Shown here piece by piece: positions 27,206-35,182 of a stretch of 64,000 nucleotides of DNA. The translations under genes and the position numbers were made by a program. The stretch lies in NCBI RefSeq assembly GCF_024362765.1, contig NZ_CP093302.1, forward strand, positions 3,533,564 through 3,597,563. The letters are read 5' to 3'. Each line of letters opens with the position of its first letter. The stretch's first letter is position 1. Below the pieces are notes generated by a model. It did not search any database. It was not told the DNA's origin and worked only from the letters and a program-made list of their open reading frames with translations. The stretch is from Alkalihalobacillus sp. LMS6. Lineage in GTDB: Bacteria; Bacillota; Bacilli; Bacillales; Bacillaceae_D.

Positions 27206-27337
27206 ATTTAATCCTTTTTCAATGAGCTGATAGACCGCTTTAGAAAAGGTCGATATATTTTGTTCGTTTTGATAGTTTTTTACCCTTCGAACAATTTCTT
27301 CAGGAAACTTAATTAATTTCGGTATGCGATTCAACAT
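27185..27337 (-). CDS. Ribbon-helix-helix-like small DNA-binding protein (50 residues)
   Basis: The ATG at 27337-27335 follows AGGGGAG at good spacing; an adjacent in-frame ATG six bases upstream touches the site. The peptide reads MLNRIPKLIKFPEEIVRRV, then a second helix (NISTFSKAVYQLIEKGL) and a basic tail. A short N-terminal strand followed by two helices is the Arc/CopG ribbon-helix-helix layout. It lies 48 bases upstream of the nucleotidyltransferase gene on the same strand. A role as a transcription regulator is inferred. It could be the antitoxin-like half of a pair, but no toxin candidate overlaps it. Confidence 0.65.
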   Translation of the reverse strand: MLNRIPKLIKFPEEIVRRVKNYQNEQNISTFSKAVYQLIEKGLNKKEHSK

Positions 27338-27559
27338 CTGCATCTCCCCTGCATCCTATTCGCTCTAATATAGGAGATCATAGTGGTTTCCAAATTCATT
27401 GTCAATACTTGTTTTTTTCCTGTCTCTCGGTGCGTATCTTATAAATATGAAGGAACTTTTTTATTCTTTTTTTGTAAATAAAAAAAGGTTTGACTTTCAT
27501 GATTTTGAGGCGTAAGTTGTTGGCTAGAATCAAGACGTTATTCTTTAATTTGCTACGTT

Positions 27560-27573
27560 GATGTGGCCACATC
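27560..27573. promoter_or_regulatory. Perfect 14-base palindrome upstream of the Ktr operon
   Basis: GATGTGGCCACATC is a perfect inverted repeat 49 bases before the ktr ATG. No c-di-AMP riboswitch is seen in this leader, although ktr genes often have one. The palindrome could be an operator or a small RNA hairpin in the leader; no T run follows, so it is not a terminator. Confidence 0.4.
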
Positions 27574-27621
27574 GCAAAGTACGACTGCTCATGATGAAAG
27601 ACATTCGAAAGGAAGAAACCC

Positions 27622-28290
27622 ATGCGACACGCAAAAAAGTCATGTATCGTTATTGGATTAGGAACGTTTGGAAAAAGCATTTGCGAAGAGCTTATTCGCC
27701 TTGGACATGAAGTTTTAGCGGTTGATCGCAACATTCATAAAGTGGAGGATGTTCGCGACATCGTTTCTCAGAGCGTTTGTTTAGATGCTACAGAAGAACG
27801 TGATTTAAAAACGTTAGGATTAAATCAGTTTGACATTGGTGTCGTTGCGATTGGCTCAAGTATTCAAGCGAGTATTTTAGCCGCAGTAAACTTAAAGGAA
27901 TTTGATGTACCGACCGTTTGGGCAAAAGCAGAAACCCCACATCATCGATTACTACTTGAACGGCTAAGCATCGATCATATTGTCTTACCCGAAGTGGATA
28001 TGGGTGTCCGCATCGCTCAGAATATGGTTTCTTCCTCATTTGTGGACCGCATTGCATTGTCCAATCAATATAGCATTGCGGAGCTTGTAGCGGATCGACA
28101 AATTGCAAAAAAAACGATCGGTGAATTGGCATTTAAACAACGCTATCAGCTTAATTTAGTCGCTTTACAAACAAAAGATGATTTAAACATTACACCAATG
28201 GTAGACGACACTATTTTTGAAGGGGATTTATTGATTGTTCTTGGTAGAGACGAAGATATCGCTCGTTTCCAAGAGGCGGAATTTGCGTGA
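27622..28290 (+). CDS. ktrA: Ktr potassium uptake regulatory subunit (RCK domain)
   Basis: The product has 222 residues. The RCK_N nucleotide-binding fold is clear: CIVIGLGTFGKSICEELIRLGHEVLAVD with the GxGxxG loop and the ribose-binding Asp, then LDATEERDLKTLG. An RCK_C domain follows (about 140-218: IAELVADRQIAKKTIGEL, FEGDLLIVLGRDEDI). KtrA/KtrC rings bind ATP or ADP, and c-di-AMP in the C-terminal part, to gate the membrane subunit. It overlaps the channel gene by four bases. Whether it is the KtrA or KtrC type cannot be fixed from sequence alone. AAAGGAAG precedes the ATG. Confidence 0.92.
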   Translation: MRHAKKSCIVIGLGTFGKSICEELIRLGHEVLAVDRNIHKVEDVRDIVSQSVCLDATEERDLKTLGLNQFDIGVVAIGSSIQASILAAVNLKEFDVPTVWAKAETPHHRLLLERLSIDHIVLPEVDMGVRIAQNMVSSSFVDRIALSNQYSIAELVADRQIAKKTIGELAFKQRYQLNLVALQTKDDLNITPMVDDTIFEGDLLIVLGRDEDIARFQEAEFA

Positions 28291-29609
28291 AACACATCCA
28301 TTTGATGAAAGTAAACCCGCCTCAAGTGCTAGCGTTTAGTTTTCTCTTTGTCATTCTAATTGGTACGATTTCTCTTAAACTGCCGATTGCCTCTGAAGGG
28401 TCGCTTTCATGGACAGATGCTTTATTCACTGCGACATCTGCTACGACGGTGACAGGATTGGTTGTTGTTGATACAGGGAGCTTCTTCACAACATTCGGTC
28501 AGGTTGTGCTCATGATGCTCATGCAAGTTGGTGGGCTTGGCTTAATGACCTTTGCAGTTGTCATTGCGCTTCTTTTAGGGAAAAAGATCGGTCTTACAAG
28601 TCGACTGCTTGTTCAAGAATCGTTTAACCAACCTACCATTGGCGGTATGGTTTCCCTAGTAAAGCTTATTGTCATCTTCACGTTTACCGTTGAAGCCATC
28701 GCAATCATGCTGCTCGCCATTCGCTGGGTACCTGAATACGGCTGGCAAGAAGGTCTATTCGTTAGTACGTTTCACGCCATCTCAGCGTTTAACAACGCAG
28801 GCTTCTCCACATGGGCTGACAGTTTATCAGGCTATGTCGGTGACCCGCTTGTGAATCTCGTGATTACGTGCTTATTTATTATTGGTGGAATTGGCTTTGT
28901 TGTGCTGGCCGATATCTTGAAGCGTAAATCGTTTCGAAAGCTGCAGCTGCATACAAAGCTTATGCTTGTTGGAACACTTATTGTCAATAGCATTGCGATG
29001 CTTGTGATCTTTTTGTTAGAGTATCAAAATCCCGCCACCATTGGTACGTTTTCATTAACCGATCAACTATGGGCGTCTTATTTTCAAGCAGTGACACCGC
29101 GAACAGCAGGTTTTAATTCCATTGATATTGGCTCAATGAATGAAGGAAGTCTCCTCTTTATGATCTTGCTCATGTTTATAGGCGCCGGAAGTGCCTCAAC
29201 AGGTAGTGGCATCAAATTAACGACGTTCCTAGTCATTCTTATTGCGATGTACACGTATTTAAAAGGCAGAAAAGAAGCCGTGGCTTTTCAAGAAACCATT
29301 TCTAGCTCGATTATTCATCGAGCGTTAGCCATTACAACGATAAGCGCATTACTCGTTTTCGGCTGTGTCTTTCTTCTTACAATTACTGAACAAACGCCGT
29401 TTTTAGCCACGCTATTTGAAGCAGTATCTGCTTTTGGTACGGTTGGTTTGTCGATGGGAATCACCGCGAATTTAAGTGAACCTGGGAAATGGATCATCAT
29501 GATGCTCATGTTCGCAGGTCGAATCGGTCCAGTCACTCTTGCTTTTGCCCTTGCAAAAACAGAATCATCGACCATTCAATACAAAAAAGGAAACGTCATT
29601 ACAGGATAA
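28287..29609 (+). CDS. ktrB: Ktr potassium/sodium-dependent channel subunit
   Basis: The product has 440 residues in the four-repeat TrkH/KtrB layout. The four degenerate selectivity-filter loops are recognisable: SATTVTGLVVVD, SAFNNAGFSTW, TPRTAGFNSID and SAFGTVGLSMG. The flexible gate in M2 of the third repeat (IGAGSASTGSGIK) is also visible. It imports K+ across the cytoplasmic membrane. The start is the GTG at 28287 inside GCGTGA, overlapping the ktrA stop, with AAGAGGCGG upstream. A bidirectional terminator follows. Confidence 0.92.
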   Translation: MKHIHLMKVNPPQVLAFSFLFVILIGTISLKLPIASEGSLSWTDALFTATSATTVTGLVVVDTGSFFTTFGQVVLMMLMQVGGLGLMTFAVVIALLLGKKIGLTSRLLVQESFNQPTIGGMVSLVKLIVIFTFTVEAIAIMLLAIRWVPEYGWQEGLFVSTFHAISAFNNAGFSTWADSLSGYVGDPLVNLVITCLFIIGGIGFVVLADILKRKSFRKLQLHTKLMLVGTLIVNSIAMLVIFLLEYQNPATIGTFSLTDQLWASYFQAVTPRTAGFNSIDIGSMNEGSLLFMILLMFIGAGSASTGSGIKLTTFLVILIAMYTYLKGRKEAVAFQETISSSIIHRALAITTISALLVFGCVFLLTITEQTPFLATLFEAVSAFGTVGLSMGITANLSEPGKWIIMMLMFAGRIGPVTLAFALAKTESSTIQYKKGNVITG

Positions 29610-29610
29610 G

Positions 29611-29652
29611 TAAAAAGGAGTAAAGCGTCCTATCCACGCTTTACTCCTTATA
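29611..29652. terminator. Bidirectional terminator between ktrB and the AI-2E-family permease
   Basis: AAGGAGTAAAGCG (29615-29627) pairs perfectly with CGCTTTACTCCTT (29637-29649). It ends in the stop codon of the convergent permease gene. Confidence 0.85.
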
Positions 29653-30694
29653 TTTTGCCTTTCATTCGAATCATCCCAGCCTCTTTAGCTGATGTAAACG
29701 CAATCACAAGTAACGGTCCAAGAAATAAACCCATTACACCCAACAAACGAGCACCTAAGTACATGGAAATGAGCGTTAACAACGGCGACAAACCAATGTG
29801 TGTGCCCATCACTTTCGGCTCTACTGTTCTTCGGATAATAAGCAAAACAGCTGCTAGAACGAGAAGCTGTATGCCTAAAGTCATCTGCCCCATAAACATT
29901 TGATAAATAGCCCACGGTGCTAGAATAACAATCGACCCTATTAACGGGATAAAATCAATGATCCAAATAATAAGAGCCATGATTAGCGCAACCTCAGGAA
30001 CAATAATAAATAAGCCAATTAACGATACGAGAAATATAGGGATACTCACAATAAATTGCGCTTTTAAAAAGCCGATTATGACGCCAGAAAATCGCTGCAG
30101 CATATAATGGACTTTTTGCTTCGTTTCACTCGTTAAATAGTGGTAGAATCCCGCTTGAATACGTGGAAGTTCTAATAAAAAGAGAAATAATGCGATAATA
30201 AAAACGAGAAATGAAATAAAATACCCAGGTATACTTGCCATCACACTTGTTGAAATGCCAATAACATCAATTTGACTCACGCTTGTACGTAAATTATCTA
30301 GCAAATGTGTCGTCTCGCTATTAATCGCGACAATCATCTCTTGTGGAAATTGTTCTGATAATGCTTCCAATGAAATTAACCAACCATTCCACGCTTCATT
30401 GATGTTTGTGATATACGTCGGCAACCGCTCTAAAAACAACGTTCCTTGAGCAATTACAACGGTTATAAGAAGATATCCTATCCCAAGTAAAAACACAAGG
30501 AATGCAGCAAATACAAGCAAAACAGCAATCATCCGATTCACCTTTACATACTTTATACAGAGTCGGACAAAAGGAGCTAAGCAAATGGCAGTAATAAACG
30601 CGACGATGAGGGGAAGAGAGACTGGTAGAATGAAATAACCTGCAACAATGAGGCCAATCGTACCAATTAGAAGAACAATAGATCTCTTTGACAT
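29648..30694 (-). CDS. AI-2E-family membrane permease
   Basis: The product has 348 residues from the ATG at 30694-30692 (AAAGG ten bases upstream); an in-frame ATG pair near 30730 is the alternative. There are about eight membrane helices with the PF01594 layout: paired helices at the start, a long soluble segment (about 80-150, ITNINEAWNGW) and the conserved C-terminal block WIIDFIPLIGSIVILAPWAIYQ, GTHIGLSPLLTLISMYLGARLLGVMGLFLGP-type. The GLSPLLTLI and GLFLGP motifs are the family hallmark. Members include YtvI, YueF and Na+(Li+)/H+ antiporters as well as AI-2 exporters, so the substrate is uncertain. Confidence 0.83.
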   Translation of the reverse strand: MSKRSIVLLIGTIGLIVAGYFILPVSLPLIVAFITAICLAPFVRLCIKYVKVNRMIAVLLVFAAFLVFLLGIGYLLITVVIAQGTLFLERLPTYITNINEAWNGWLISLEALSEQFPQEMIVAINSETTHLLDNLRTSVSQIDVIGISTSVMASIPGYFISFLVFIIALFLFLLELPRIQAGFYHYLTSETKQKVHYMLQRFSGVIIGFLKAQFIVSIPIFLVSLIGLFIIVPEVALIMALIIWIIDFIPLIGSIVILAPWAIYQMFMGQMTLGIQLLVLAAVLLIIRRTVEPKVMGTHIGLSPLLTLISMYLGARLLGVMGLFLGPLLVIAFTSAKEAGMIRMKGKI

Positions 30695-30893
30695 ATGACG
30701 ACGACCTTTCTTCTTAAATGTAGTCATCAAGGGGATGTTTCCTTACTATTATGATAAAAACCTAGAAATTATTAATAGAAAACAACTTGCAAGCATCTAC
30801 TAACCCAGCTGTTTTGTTGGAAAGGCTTTCTAGCGAAGTAGGTTTTGTGGTAGCCTTTTCTTACATCCTACCAACGATTGAGGTGGAACCAAC

Positions 30894-31070
30894 ATGTCTA
30901 CACGTCGAATGATACTATTCGTTCCTACTGTGTTATTTATTATCTTAAATCTTATGCACCTACTTGGCGTCTGGTCTGCTGCTCCCTTTAATCAAGTTCT
31001 TTATTTCCTCATCATGATCACACTTATCTTTCAAGCTGGCGTAATGATTGGCAAACATACTGTAGATTAA
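30894..31070 (+). CDS. Small two-helix membrane protein (58 residues)
   Basis: The ATG at 30894 follows TTGAGGTGG at seven-base spacing and the frame ends with TAA at 31068. The product begins MSTRRMILFVPTVLF, has two predicted helices (about 5-25 and 32-52) joined by GVWSAAPFNQ, and ends in KHTVD. It lies 123 bases upstream of the SGNH hydrolase on the same strand, with only a weak AGAGC/GCTCT hairpin between. Function is unknown. Confidence 0.65.
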   Translation: MSTRRMILFVPTVLFIILNLMHLLGVWSAAPFNQVLYFLIMITLIFQAGVMIGKHTVD

Positions 31071-31193
31071 GAAGAGCGGCCCTCATCCCTTGGCTCTGCT
31101 TTTATTTTCACATCTCTGCTTAATTAAGGACAATGGCCGTTGCCTCTTTCCTTCTATAGAGTAAACTATAGAAAGGAGGTGAATCGAACCCTC

Positions 31194-31841
31194 ATGCATA
31201 CGTATCTAGCCATAGGGGATTCACTTACAACAGCGGAAGGGTCTTCTAGCCAATCGGAAGACGCTCAAGGTTTTGTTCTCCCTTATTTACGACATTTAAA
31301 GACGGAATTAAGAGAGCCCATCCAGCTTAAAACACTTGTTCAGAACACGGCAACTGCACGCCAGCTATACTGGTTTGCATCGAATTATCAATATGAACAA
31401 ACCATTTATGACGCAACCGTTATCACGATCACAATCGGTAGAAATGATTTTCTTGATGCGTTTGAAATCGCCAAGCTTACTAAATCGGATCGTACTCTTT
31501 CACAAACGGACGCGCTTACGTATCAAGCACTAGAAGCATTAATTCGATACATTGTTGAAATAAAAGAACATGCACGTCAACATTACTTTATCCGAATTTT
31601 CAATTTATATAATCCGTATCCTGAAGCTGATTTACTCGATGAAGTCATTCGCCGCTACAATCAAAAATTAATGAAGTTAGAAACGTACAAACAGGTTAAG
31701 ATTATTAATGCCTATGATGCTTTTCAAACGAACACAGACACGTTGCTTGCAACCGATCATGAGCAACCGAATGATGCTGGCTATCAAACGTTGGTAGACG
31801 CATTAATTGAATCTGGCTTGTCACCACTAAAAAAACCGTAA
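31194..31841 (+). CDS. SGNH/GDSL-family hydrolase
   Basis: The start is the ATG at 31194, with AAGGAGGTG upstream. The product has 215 residues and no signal peptide. Block I is at the very N-terminus, AIGDSLTTAEG, with nucleophile Ser; block III reads GRNDF (Gly and Asn for the oxyanion hole); block V is ATDHEQPNDAGY, giving the catalytic Asp and His, with an insertion relative to the usual DxxHPN. These esterases cleave acyl, acetyl or thioester bonds; substrate unknown. Being cytoplasmic it may act on imported sugar esters or lipids. A bidirectional terminator overlaps its stop codon. Confidence 0.85.
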   Translation: MHTYLAIGDSLTTAEGSSSQSEDAQGFVLPYLRHLKTELREPIQLKTLVQNTATARQLYWFASNYQYEQTIYDATVITITIGRNDFLDAFEIAKLTKSDRTLSQTDALTYQALEALIRYIVEIKEHARQHYFIRIFNLYNPYPEADLLDEVIRRYNQKLMKLETYKQVKIINAYDAFQTNTDTLLATDHEQPNDAGYQTLVDALIESGLSPLKKP

Positions 31842-31877
31842 AAGCAGCTGCAAATCAAACTGCTCTTACGGTTCATT
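31829..31877. terminator. Bidirectional terminator overlapping both convergent stop codons
   Basis: ACCGTAAAAGCAG (31835-31847) pairs with CTGCTCTTACGGT (31860-31872) with one mismatch. An A run lies on the left and T on the right. It covers the stop codons of the SGNH hydrolase (31841) and the BAAT-type gene (31866). Confidence 0.85.
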
Positions 31878-33119
31878 TTTTAAATGTGTATGAAAAAATT
31901 GCACGGTTGTTTTCCATGACGCGATACTCGCTTTTGCCGTTTCTCTTCTTCTACCACCTTGAAACACTGTAGCGGAAATAGGTAGATACGGAATACCCAT
32001 TTCGTGACCAGCTTCAGCAAAGAGCTGTTGGTGAATATGCGATTTTTGTTCTACATCATTCATTTGTTCAGCCGAAAACATTCCATCGTCTCTTCCAGCT
32101 AACAGTAGTGTTGGCTTGTTTGTGCGTTCGATCGGTATTTTCGCCTGAGGGTACGCATATGAATGCTCGTAAAGCGCGTCGTACCAAATTTTAAAAGGAT
32201 TTTTCCCTTCAGAAAAAAGCCGTTTGCACAATAACGCTGTTTCAACTGGATTTTTTGGTGTTAAATAAGGAAGCGTTTGACCGTTGTAAAGCCATGCTGG
32301 TGGCAGGCACTCATCAGAAGACCATGGCACAATAGCCGACATGGAATACCTCATCCCATTTAACGCTACACACGCTGCAACGTCGTCTACATAAACACTG
32401 GACCAAAGCGCGAATTCGCCTCCACGGGAGGTTCCATGTATGCCGATCTTCTCGGTCGTTTCTTCCCTCTGATTTATCCATTTCACTGCCTGGTCCACAA
32501 TAGAAAGGTCGATCCCTTCAAGCCGATTTGGTTTACCTTCCACACCAAAATAACCGAGGGCAAATGTATGAAATCCTTCTGAAGCAAGGGCAGCTGCAGC
32601 ATATTCGTACACACCGCCCTCTGACCCGCCAACCACAATAATAGTTGGTTTGCTGATGCCTTCTTCAAAAAAATACGTTCCGATCAGACCAGCATCATGA
32701 ACCGGTTGTCGTTTAATCTGTTCTGGATACCAATGACGTTGGAGTAAGACCGAATCAAGTCTTACTCCTGCTTGAACTAACGTCAGCGTATAACAGCGCG
32801 GATCAACTTTATTTGCATGATCGAGGGGCGGCGCTTTTGCTTCTGTGTCTTTTTTTCCCATTGACCAAAACAGACCCATTGAATCAGCTTCTGAATAGCT
32901 TCCCTTTAATGGCGCCACTTCAGCTGGTTGAATTTGCCCATTTTCATCCGCACGGAAAAGCGCTTTTGCTTGAAGCGTGTATGGATTTCTCCCCTGTACG
33001 ACTTGTCTTTCTAGCACAAGTTCATATAATTGAGCTGCTTCCAATTCGAAAACGCTCCACTGGATTGCTTCCGTCACAAGCGAAACGGAGTCACCTGCTT
33101 TAATGTGTATTTTCCCCAT
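31866..33119 (-). CDS. BAAT/acyl-CoA thioester hydrolase-type protein
   Basis: The start is the ATG at 33119-33117, seven bases after AGGAGG; an ATG two codons earlier is too close to it. The product has 417 residues. The N-terminal 130 residues are the acyl-CoA thioesterase/BAAT beta-sandwich (GDSVSLVTEAIQW, LKGSYSEADSMGLFWSM). The C-terminal alpha/beta hydrolase domain has nucleophile Ser in GIHGTSRGGEFAL, Asp in LLLAGRDDGMF and His in EAGHEMGIPY. In mammals the family hydrolyses acyl-CoA or transfers acyl groups to amino acids. In Bacillus the role is unknown; a detoxifying esterase or thioesterase is possible. It lies 33 bases downstream of an MFS gene and is likely in its operon. Confidence 0.85.
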   Translation of the reverse strand: MGKIHIKAGDSVSLVTEAIQWSVFELEAAQLYELVLERQVVQGRNPYTLQAKALFRADENGQIQPAEVAPLKGSYSEADSMGLFWSMGKKDTEAKAPPLDHANKVDPRCYTLTLVQAGVRLDSVLLQRHWYPEQIKRQPVHDAGLIGTYFFEEGISKPTIIVVGGSEGGVYEYAAAALASEGFHTFALGYFGVEGKPNRLEGIDLSIVDQAVKWINQREETTEKIGIHGTSRGGEFALWSSVYVDDVAACVALNGMRYSMSAIVPWSSDECLPPAWLYNGQTLPYLTPKNPVETALLCKRLFSEGKNPFKIWYDALYEHSYAYPQAKIPIERTNKPTLLLAGRDDGMFSAEQMNDVEQKSHIHQQLFAEAGHEMGIPYLPISATVFQGGRRRETAKASIASWKTTVQFFHTHLKNEP

Positions 33120-33152
33120 GGTCATGCCTCCTGTTGTTCACACACAGCTTAC

Positions 33153-34331
33153 TTATTTCACTTTTATCTTCATCCATGAAAAGAAACAGAGCAGTAGGAA
33201 TAGCGCAGATAACCCATAAACAATTCTTATATCAAACGCCTCCGCAACAACGCCAACGAGTAGCGCTCCCATTCCAAATGATAATGTGGAAAGTGAAGCT
33301 TGGACTGCATAGACGTAAGGGAGCTTTTTCGCTTCTATGTGCTGTTGGAGAATGGTATTTAATCCTACACCTCTTACCTGTTCAAACATCCCGACTCCGA
33401 TCGATAATACGAGGGCAACAACTGGAATCATGTTCAGTGCAAAAAACGCGGTTACAACTGCGCCTCCAGCAAATCCAATTTGCAGCAGCCGCGACGTCTG
33501 TTTCTCGAACATATGAGCTCGTTTATAAAGAAAGAACCCGGTCACAATCAGACCAATAAAGAAACTAGCATTGATCCATCCCCACCAAGCCTCGGATACT
33601 TGTAACACTTCTTCAACAAATAGATAGACAGCAGCAGCCATCCAGACTACACCAGCGACCGCATCGAGACTCGTCGTAAGCATGACTTGTTTTAACCACT
33701 TTGTCTGCAGTACGACGTTCCATCCAACCAACATCGATTTTTTCCAATGAGGATCGTTCGTTTCAAATAGACTTGGCACTTCATGACGCATAAGCCAAAA
33801 CGCCACAGTCGCAATCGTAGAAAAACTGATTACAAAAAGCAGTAAGCCTTCTGCCCCTACAAAGACAAGCAGCACCCCTCCAATCGCCCAACACCCTACT
33901 CCAACAGTCTCAAAAATAACAGAAGCTGTACTATTCGCCTTAATTAGCTCCGTTTTGGCCACAATACGTGGTAAAAGCGACTGACTCGCCGGATCAGCGA
34001 CGCCATCTAATAACGCAATCATGCTGACCACAAAAAAGACTGCTGCACCGGGCATAAAGAAGATCACCACAAATAAACAAATAAAAAGGATAACTTTTAT
34101 ACCTTGTGCGTAAAAAAGGATGCGAGGGAGAGAAAAGTAGGTAAACAGCACAGGCGCGAGTAAGCCAGAAAAAAAGCGAGTAAAAGTAATAACAACTGGA
34201 ACCATGCTCATTACAAACGCAGATCCCGATTGTTGATAAATGATGTGCATCAACGCAACAATATACAGCACCATCACAGCACTGTTGTTGCCTTGACCGA
34301 TCATTAATAGGAAAAAAGGTTTTGAGCGCAA
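33153..34331 (-). CDS. MFS transporter, EntS/MFS_3-like
   Basis: The start is the TTG at 34331-34329, seven bases after AAGGAGTG. The product has 392 residues and about 12 membrane helices. MFS features include the GQGNNSAVMVLYIVAL opening, RFFSGLLAPVLFTYFSLPRIL between helices 2 and 3, and DGVADPASQSLLPRIV in helix 4-5, a pattern typical of MFS_3 exporters such as EntS or macrolide exporters (FGPASSSL-type). The substrate is unknown. It is the first gene of a probable operon with the BAAT-type hydrolase, suggesting export or uptake linked to an acylated compound. Confidence 0.82.
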   Translation of the reverse strand: MRSKPFFLLMIGQGNNSAVMVLYIVALMHIIYQQSGSAFVMSMVPVVITFTRFFSGLLAPVLFTYFSLPRILFYAQGIKVILFICLFVVIFFMPGAAVFFVVSMIALLDGVADPASQSLLPRIVAKTELIKANSTASVIFETVGVGCWAIGGVLLVFVGAEGLLLFVISFSTIATVAFWLMRHEVPSLFETNDPHWKKSMLVGWNVVLQTKWLKQVMLTTSLDAVAGVVWMAAAVYLFVEEVLQVSEAWWGWINASFFIGLIVTGFFLYKRAHMFEKQTSRLLQIGFAGGAVVTAFFALNMIPVVALVLSIGVGMFEQVRGVGLNTILQQHIEAKKLPYVYAVQASLSTLSFGMGALLVGVVAEAFDIRIVYGLSALFLLLCFFSWMKIKVK

Positions 34332-34574
34332 TGCGATTCACTCCTTCTCAATATTCAGTTTTATTTAGCTGATATGAGAAGAAAGGTTTACACCGCCATG
34401 ATCGCTCCATTTCATTCGTAAAGTATGATTAGTTTAACACTTAATTCTGCAGGAACAAATACCAATTTCATTTTCATTCCTATGTCCGATTTATTTGGAA
34501 AAAATTATTTTAAAAGAAGGGGGTAGAATTCTTGAAATTCCCTTCTATCCTATGTTAGAAATAAAGCAAATCAT

Positions 34575-34600
34575 GTTTTCTTTATCTTAAATACGGGAAA
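34575..34600 (+). promoter_or_regulatory. Sigma-B-like promoter before the DUF2187 gene
   Basis: GTTTTC at 34575-34580 and GGGAAA at 34595-34600 are separated by 14 bases, near the sigma-B pattern GTTTAA-N12-14-GGGTAT. It lies 34 bases upstream of the DUF2187 gene. Three of twelve positions deviate, so this is tentative. The rest of the 302-base gap (34332-34633) holds only an AGAAGGG/CCCTTCT inverted repeat at about 34517-34548. Confidence 0.35.
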
Positions 34601-34633
34601 AAATTAAAAAGTGAGCTAAAAGGAGAGATATCC

Positions 34634-34831
34634 ATGCCAGAAGAAGCAAAAGTAGAAAATTTACGACGTGTCGTTGTTACACAAGGAGAATTTAAAAATA
34701 AAAAAGCACGCGTCATTAACATATATGACAATACCATCTCGGTAGAGTTTGACGATTATACTGGTCGCGAAGATGAAACACAGCGCACCGTCATCAAGCA
34801 TGAAGAATACGAAAAAATTGAAGAAGAATAA
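34634..34831 (+). CDS. DUF2187 family protein
   Basis: The product has 65 residues, highly charged and cytoplasmic. It has the small KOW/SH3-like pattern of DUF2187: a VVVTQGEFKNKKARVINIYDN strand pair, FDDYTGRE, and the signature RTVIKHEEYE near the C-terminus. Members are small Bacillus proteins such as YkvS, with no assigned function. AAAGGAGAG precedes the ATG. A terminator follows within 8 bases, so it is monocistronic. Confidence 0.75.
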   Translation: MPEEAKVENLRRVVVTQGEFKNKKARVINIYDNTISVEFDDYTGREDETQRTVIKHEEYEKIEEE

Positions 34832-34838
34832 AGAAACC

Positions 34839-34875
34839 AACAAGCGCCTAGGAGACACCCTGAGCGCTTGTTTTA
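34839..34875 (+). terminator. Intrinsic terminator after the DUF2187 gene
   Basis: AACAAGCGC (34839-34847) pairs with GCGCTTGTT (34864-34872), followed by TT. The loop is 16 bases. Confidence 0.8.
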
Positions 34876-34882
34876 CCCTTCG

Positions 34883-35092
34883 TTACTCAAGATTCTCATC
34901 TCCCTCAAAAATAAAAATTTCTTCAATTGAACAATCGAATAGTTGTGCAATCTTATGAGCTAAAATCAAAGATGGGTTGTACCGTCCATTTTCCAATGAA
35001 ATGATGGTTTGTCTTGAAACATGTAATCGCTTCGCCATGTCTTCTTGTGTTAAATGTAATGTTTTTCGTTTTTCTTTTATGTGTGATTTCAT
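34883..35092 (-). CDS. Short XRE-family regulator
   Basis: The start is the ATG at 35092-35090, eight bases after GAAGG. The product has 69 residues and is essentially one XRE helix-turn-helix (KEKRKTLHLTQEDMAKRLHVSRQTIISLENGRYNPSLILAHKIAQLF) followed by CSIEEIFIFEGDE. This form, about 65-75 residues ending in an acidic tail, is very common in Firmicutes and usually sits beside a small membrane protein gene. Here such a gene lies just upstream on the same strand, and a set of inverted repeats lies between the two (35110-35156), a likely autoregulatory operator. Confidence 0.85.
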   Translation of the reverse strand: MKSHIKEKRKTLHLTQEDMAKRLHVSRQTIISLENGRYNPSLILAHKIAQLFDCSIEEIFIFEGDENLE

Positions 35093-35109
35093 CGATCTCA
35101 CCTTCAAAT

Positions 35110-35156
35110 GTAAAGTGAACTATACGTAAAGTTTACTTTACTTCATAATTGAAGTA
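35110..35156. promoter_or_regulatory. Inverted-repeat operator cluster upstream of the XRE gene
   Basis: GTAAAGTTTACTTTAC (35126-35141) is a perfect palindrome. A half-copy GTAAAGTGAAC lies at 35110-35120, and TACTTC-N6-GAAGTA at 35139-35156 forms a second dyad. On the minus strand TATAGT (35126-35121 region) between the copies could be a -10 element. The density of dyads just before the XRE gene points to autoregulation. Confidence 0.55.
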
Positions 35157-35182
35157 AAGAAGAACCGCAAAAACGGTTCTTA
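35153..35182 (-). terminator. Hairpin terminator after the small membrane protein gene
   Basis: On the minus strand AAGAACCG (35181-35174) pairs perfectly with CGGTTCTT (35167-35160), with a six-base loop, followed by CTTTACTT. It overlaps the stop codon. The T tract is imperfect, so some read-through into the XRE gene is likely. Confidence 0.65.

Noticed and set aside
27430-27495. T-rich/A-rich inverted repeat upstream of the Ktr genes
   Set aside because: It pairs only A and T and is not GC-stabilised; it looks like ordinary AT-rich promoter-region sequence.
31071-31110. Possible terminator AGAGC/GCTCT after the 58-residue gene
   Set aside because: The stem is only five pairs and the loop is long, so it is too weak to annotate.
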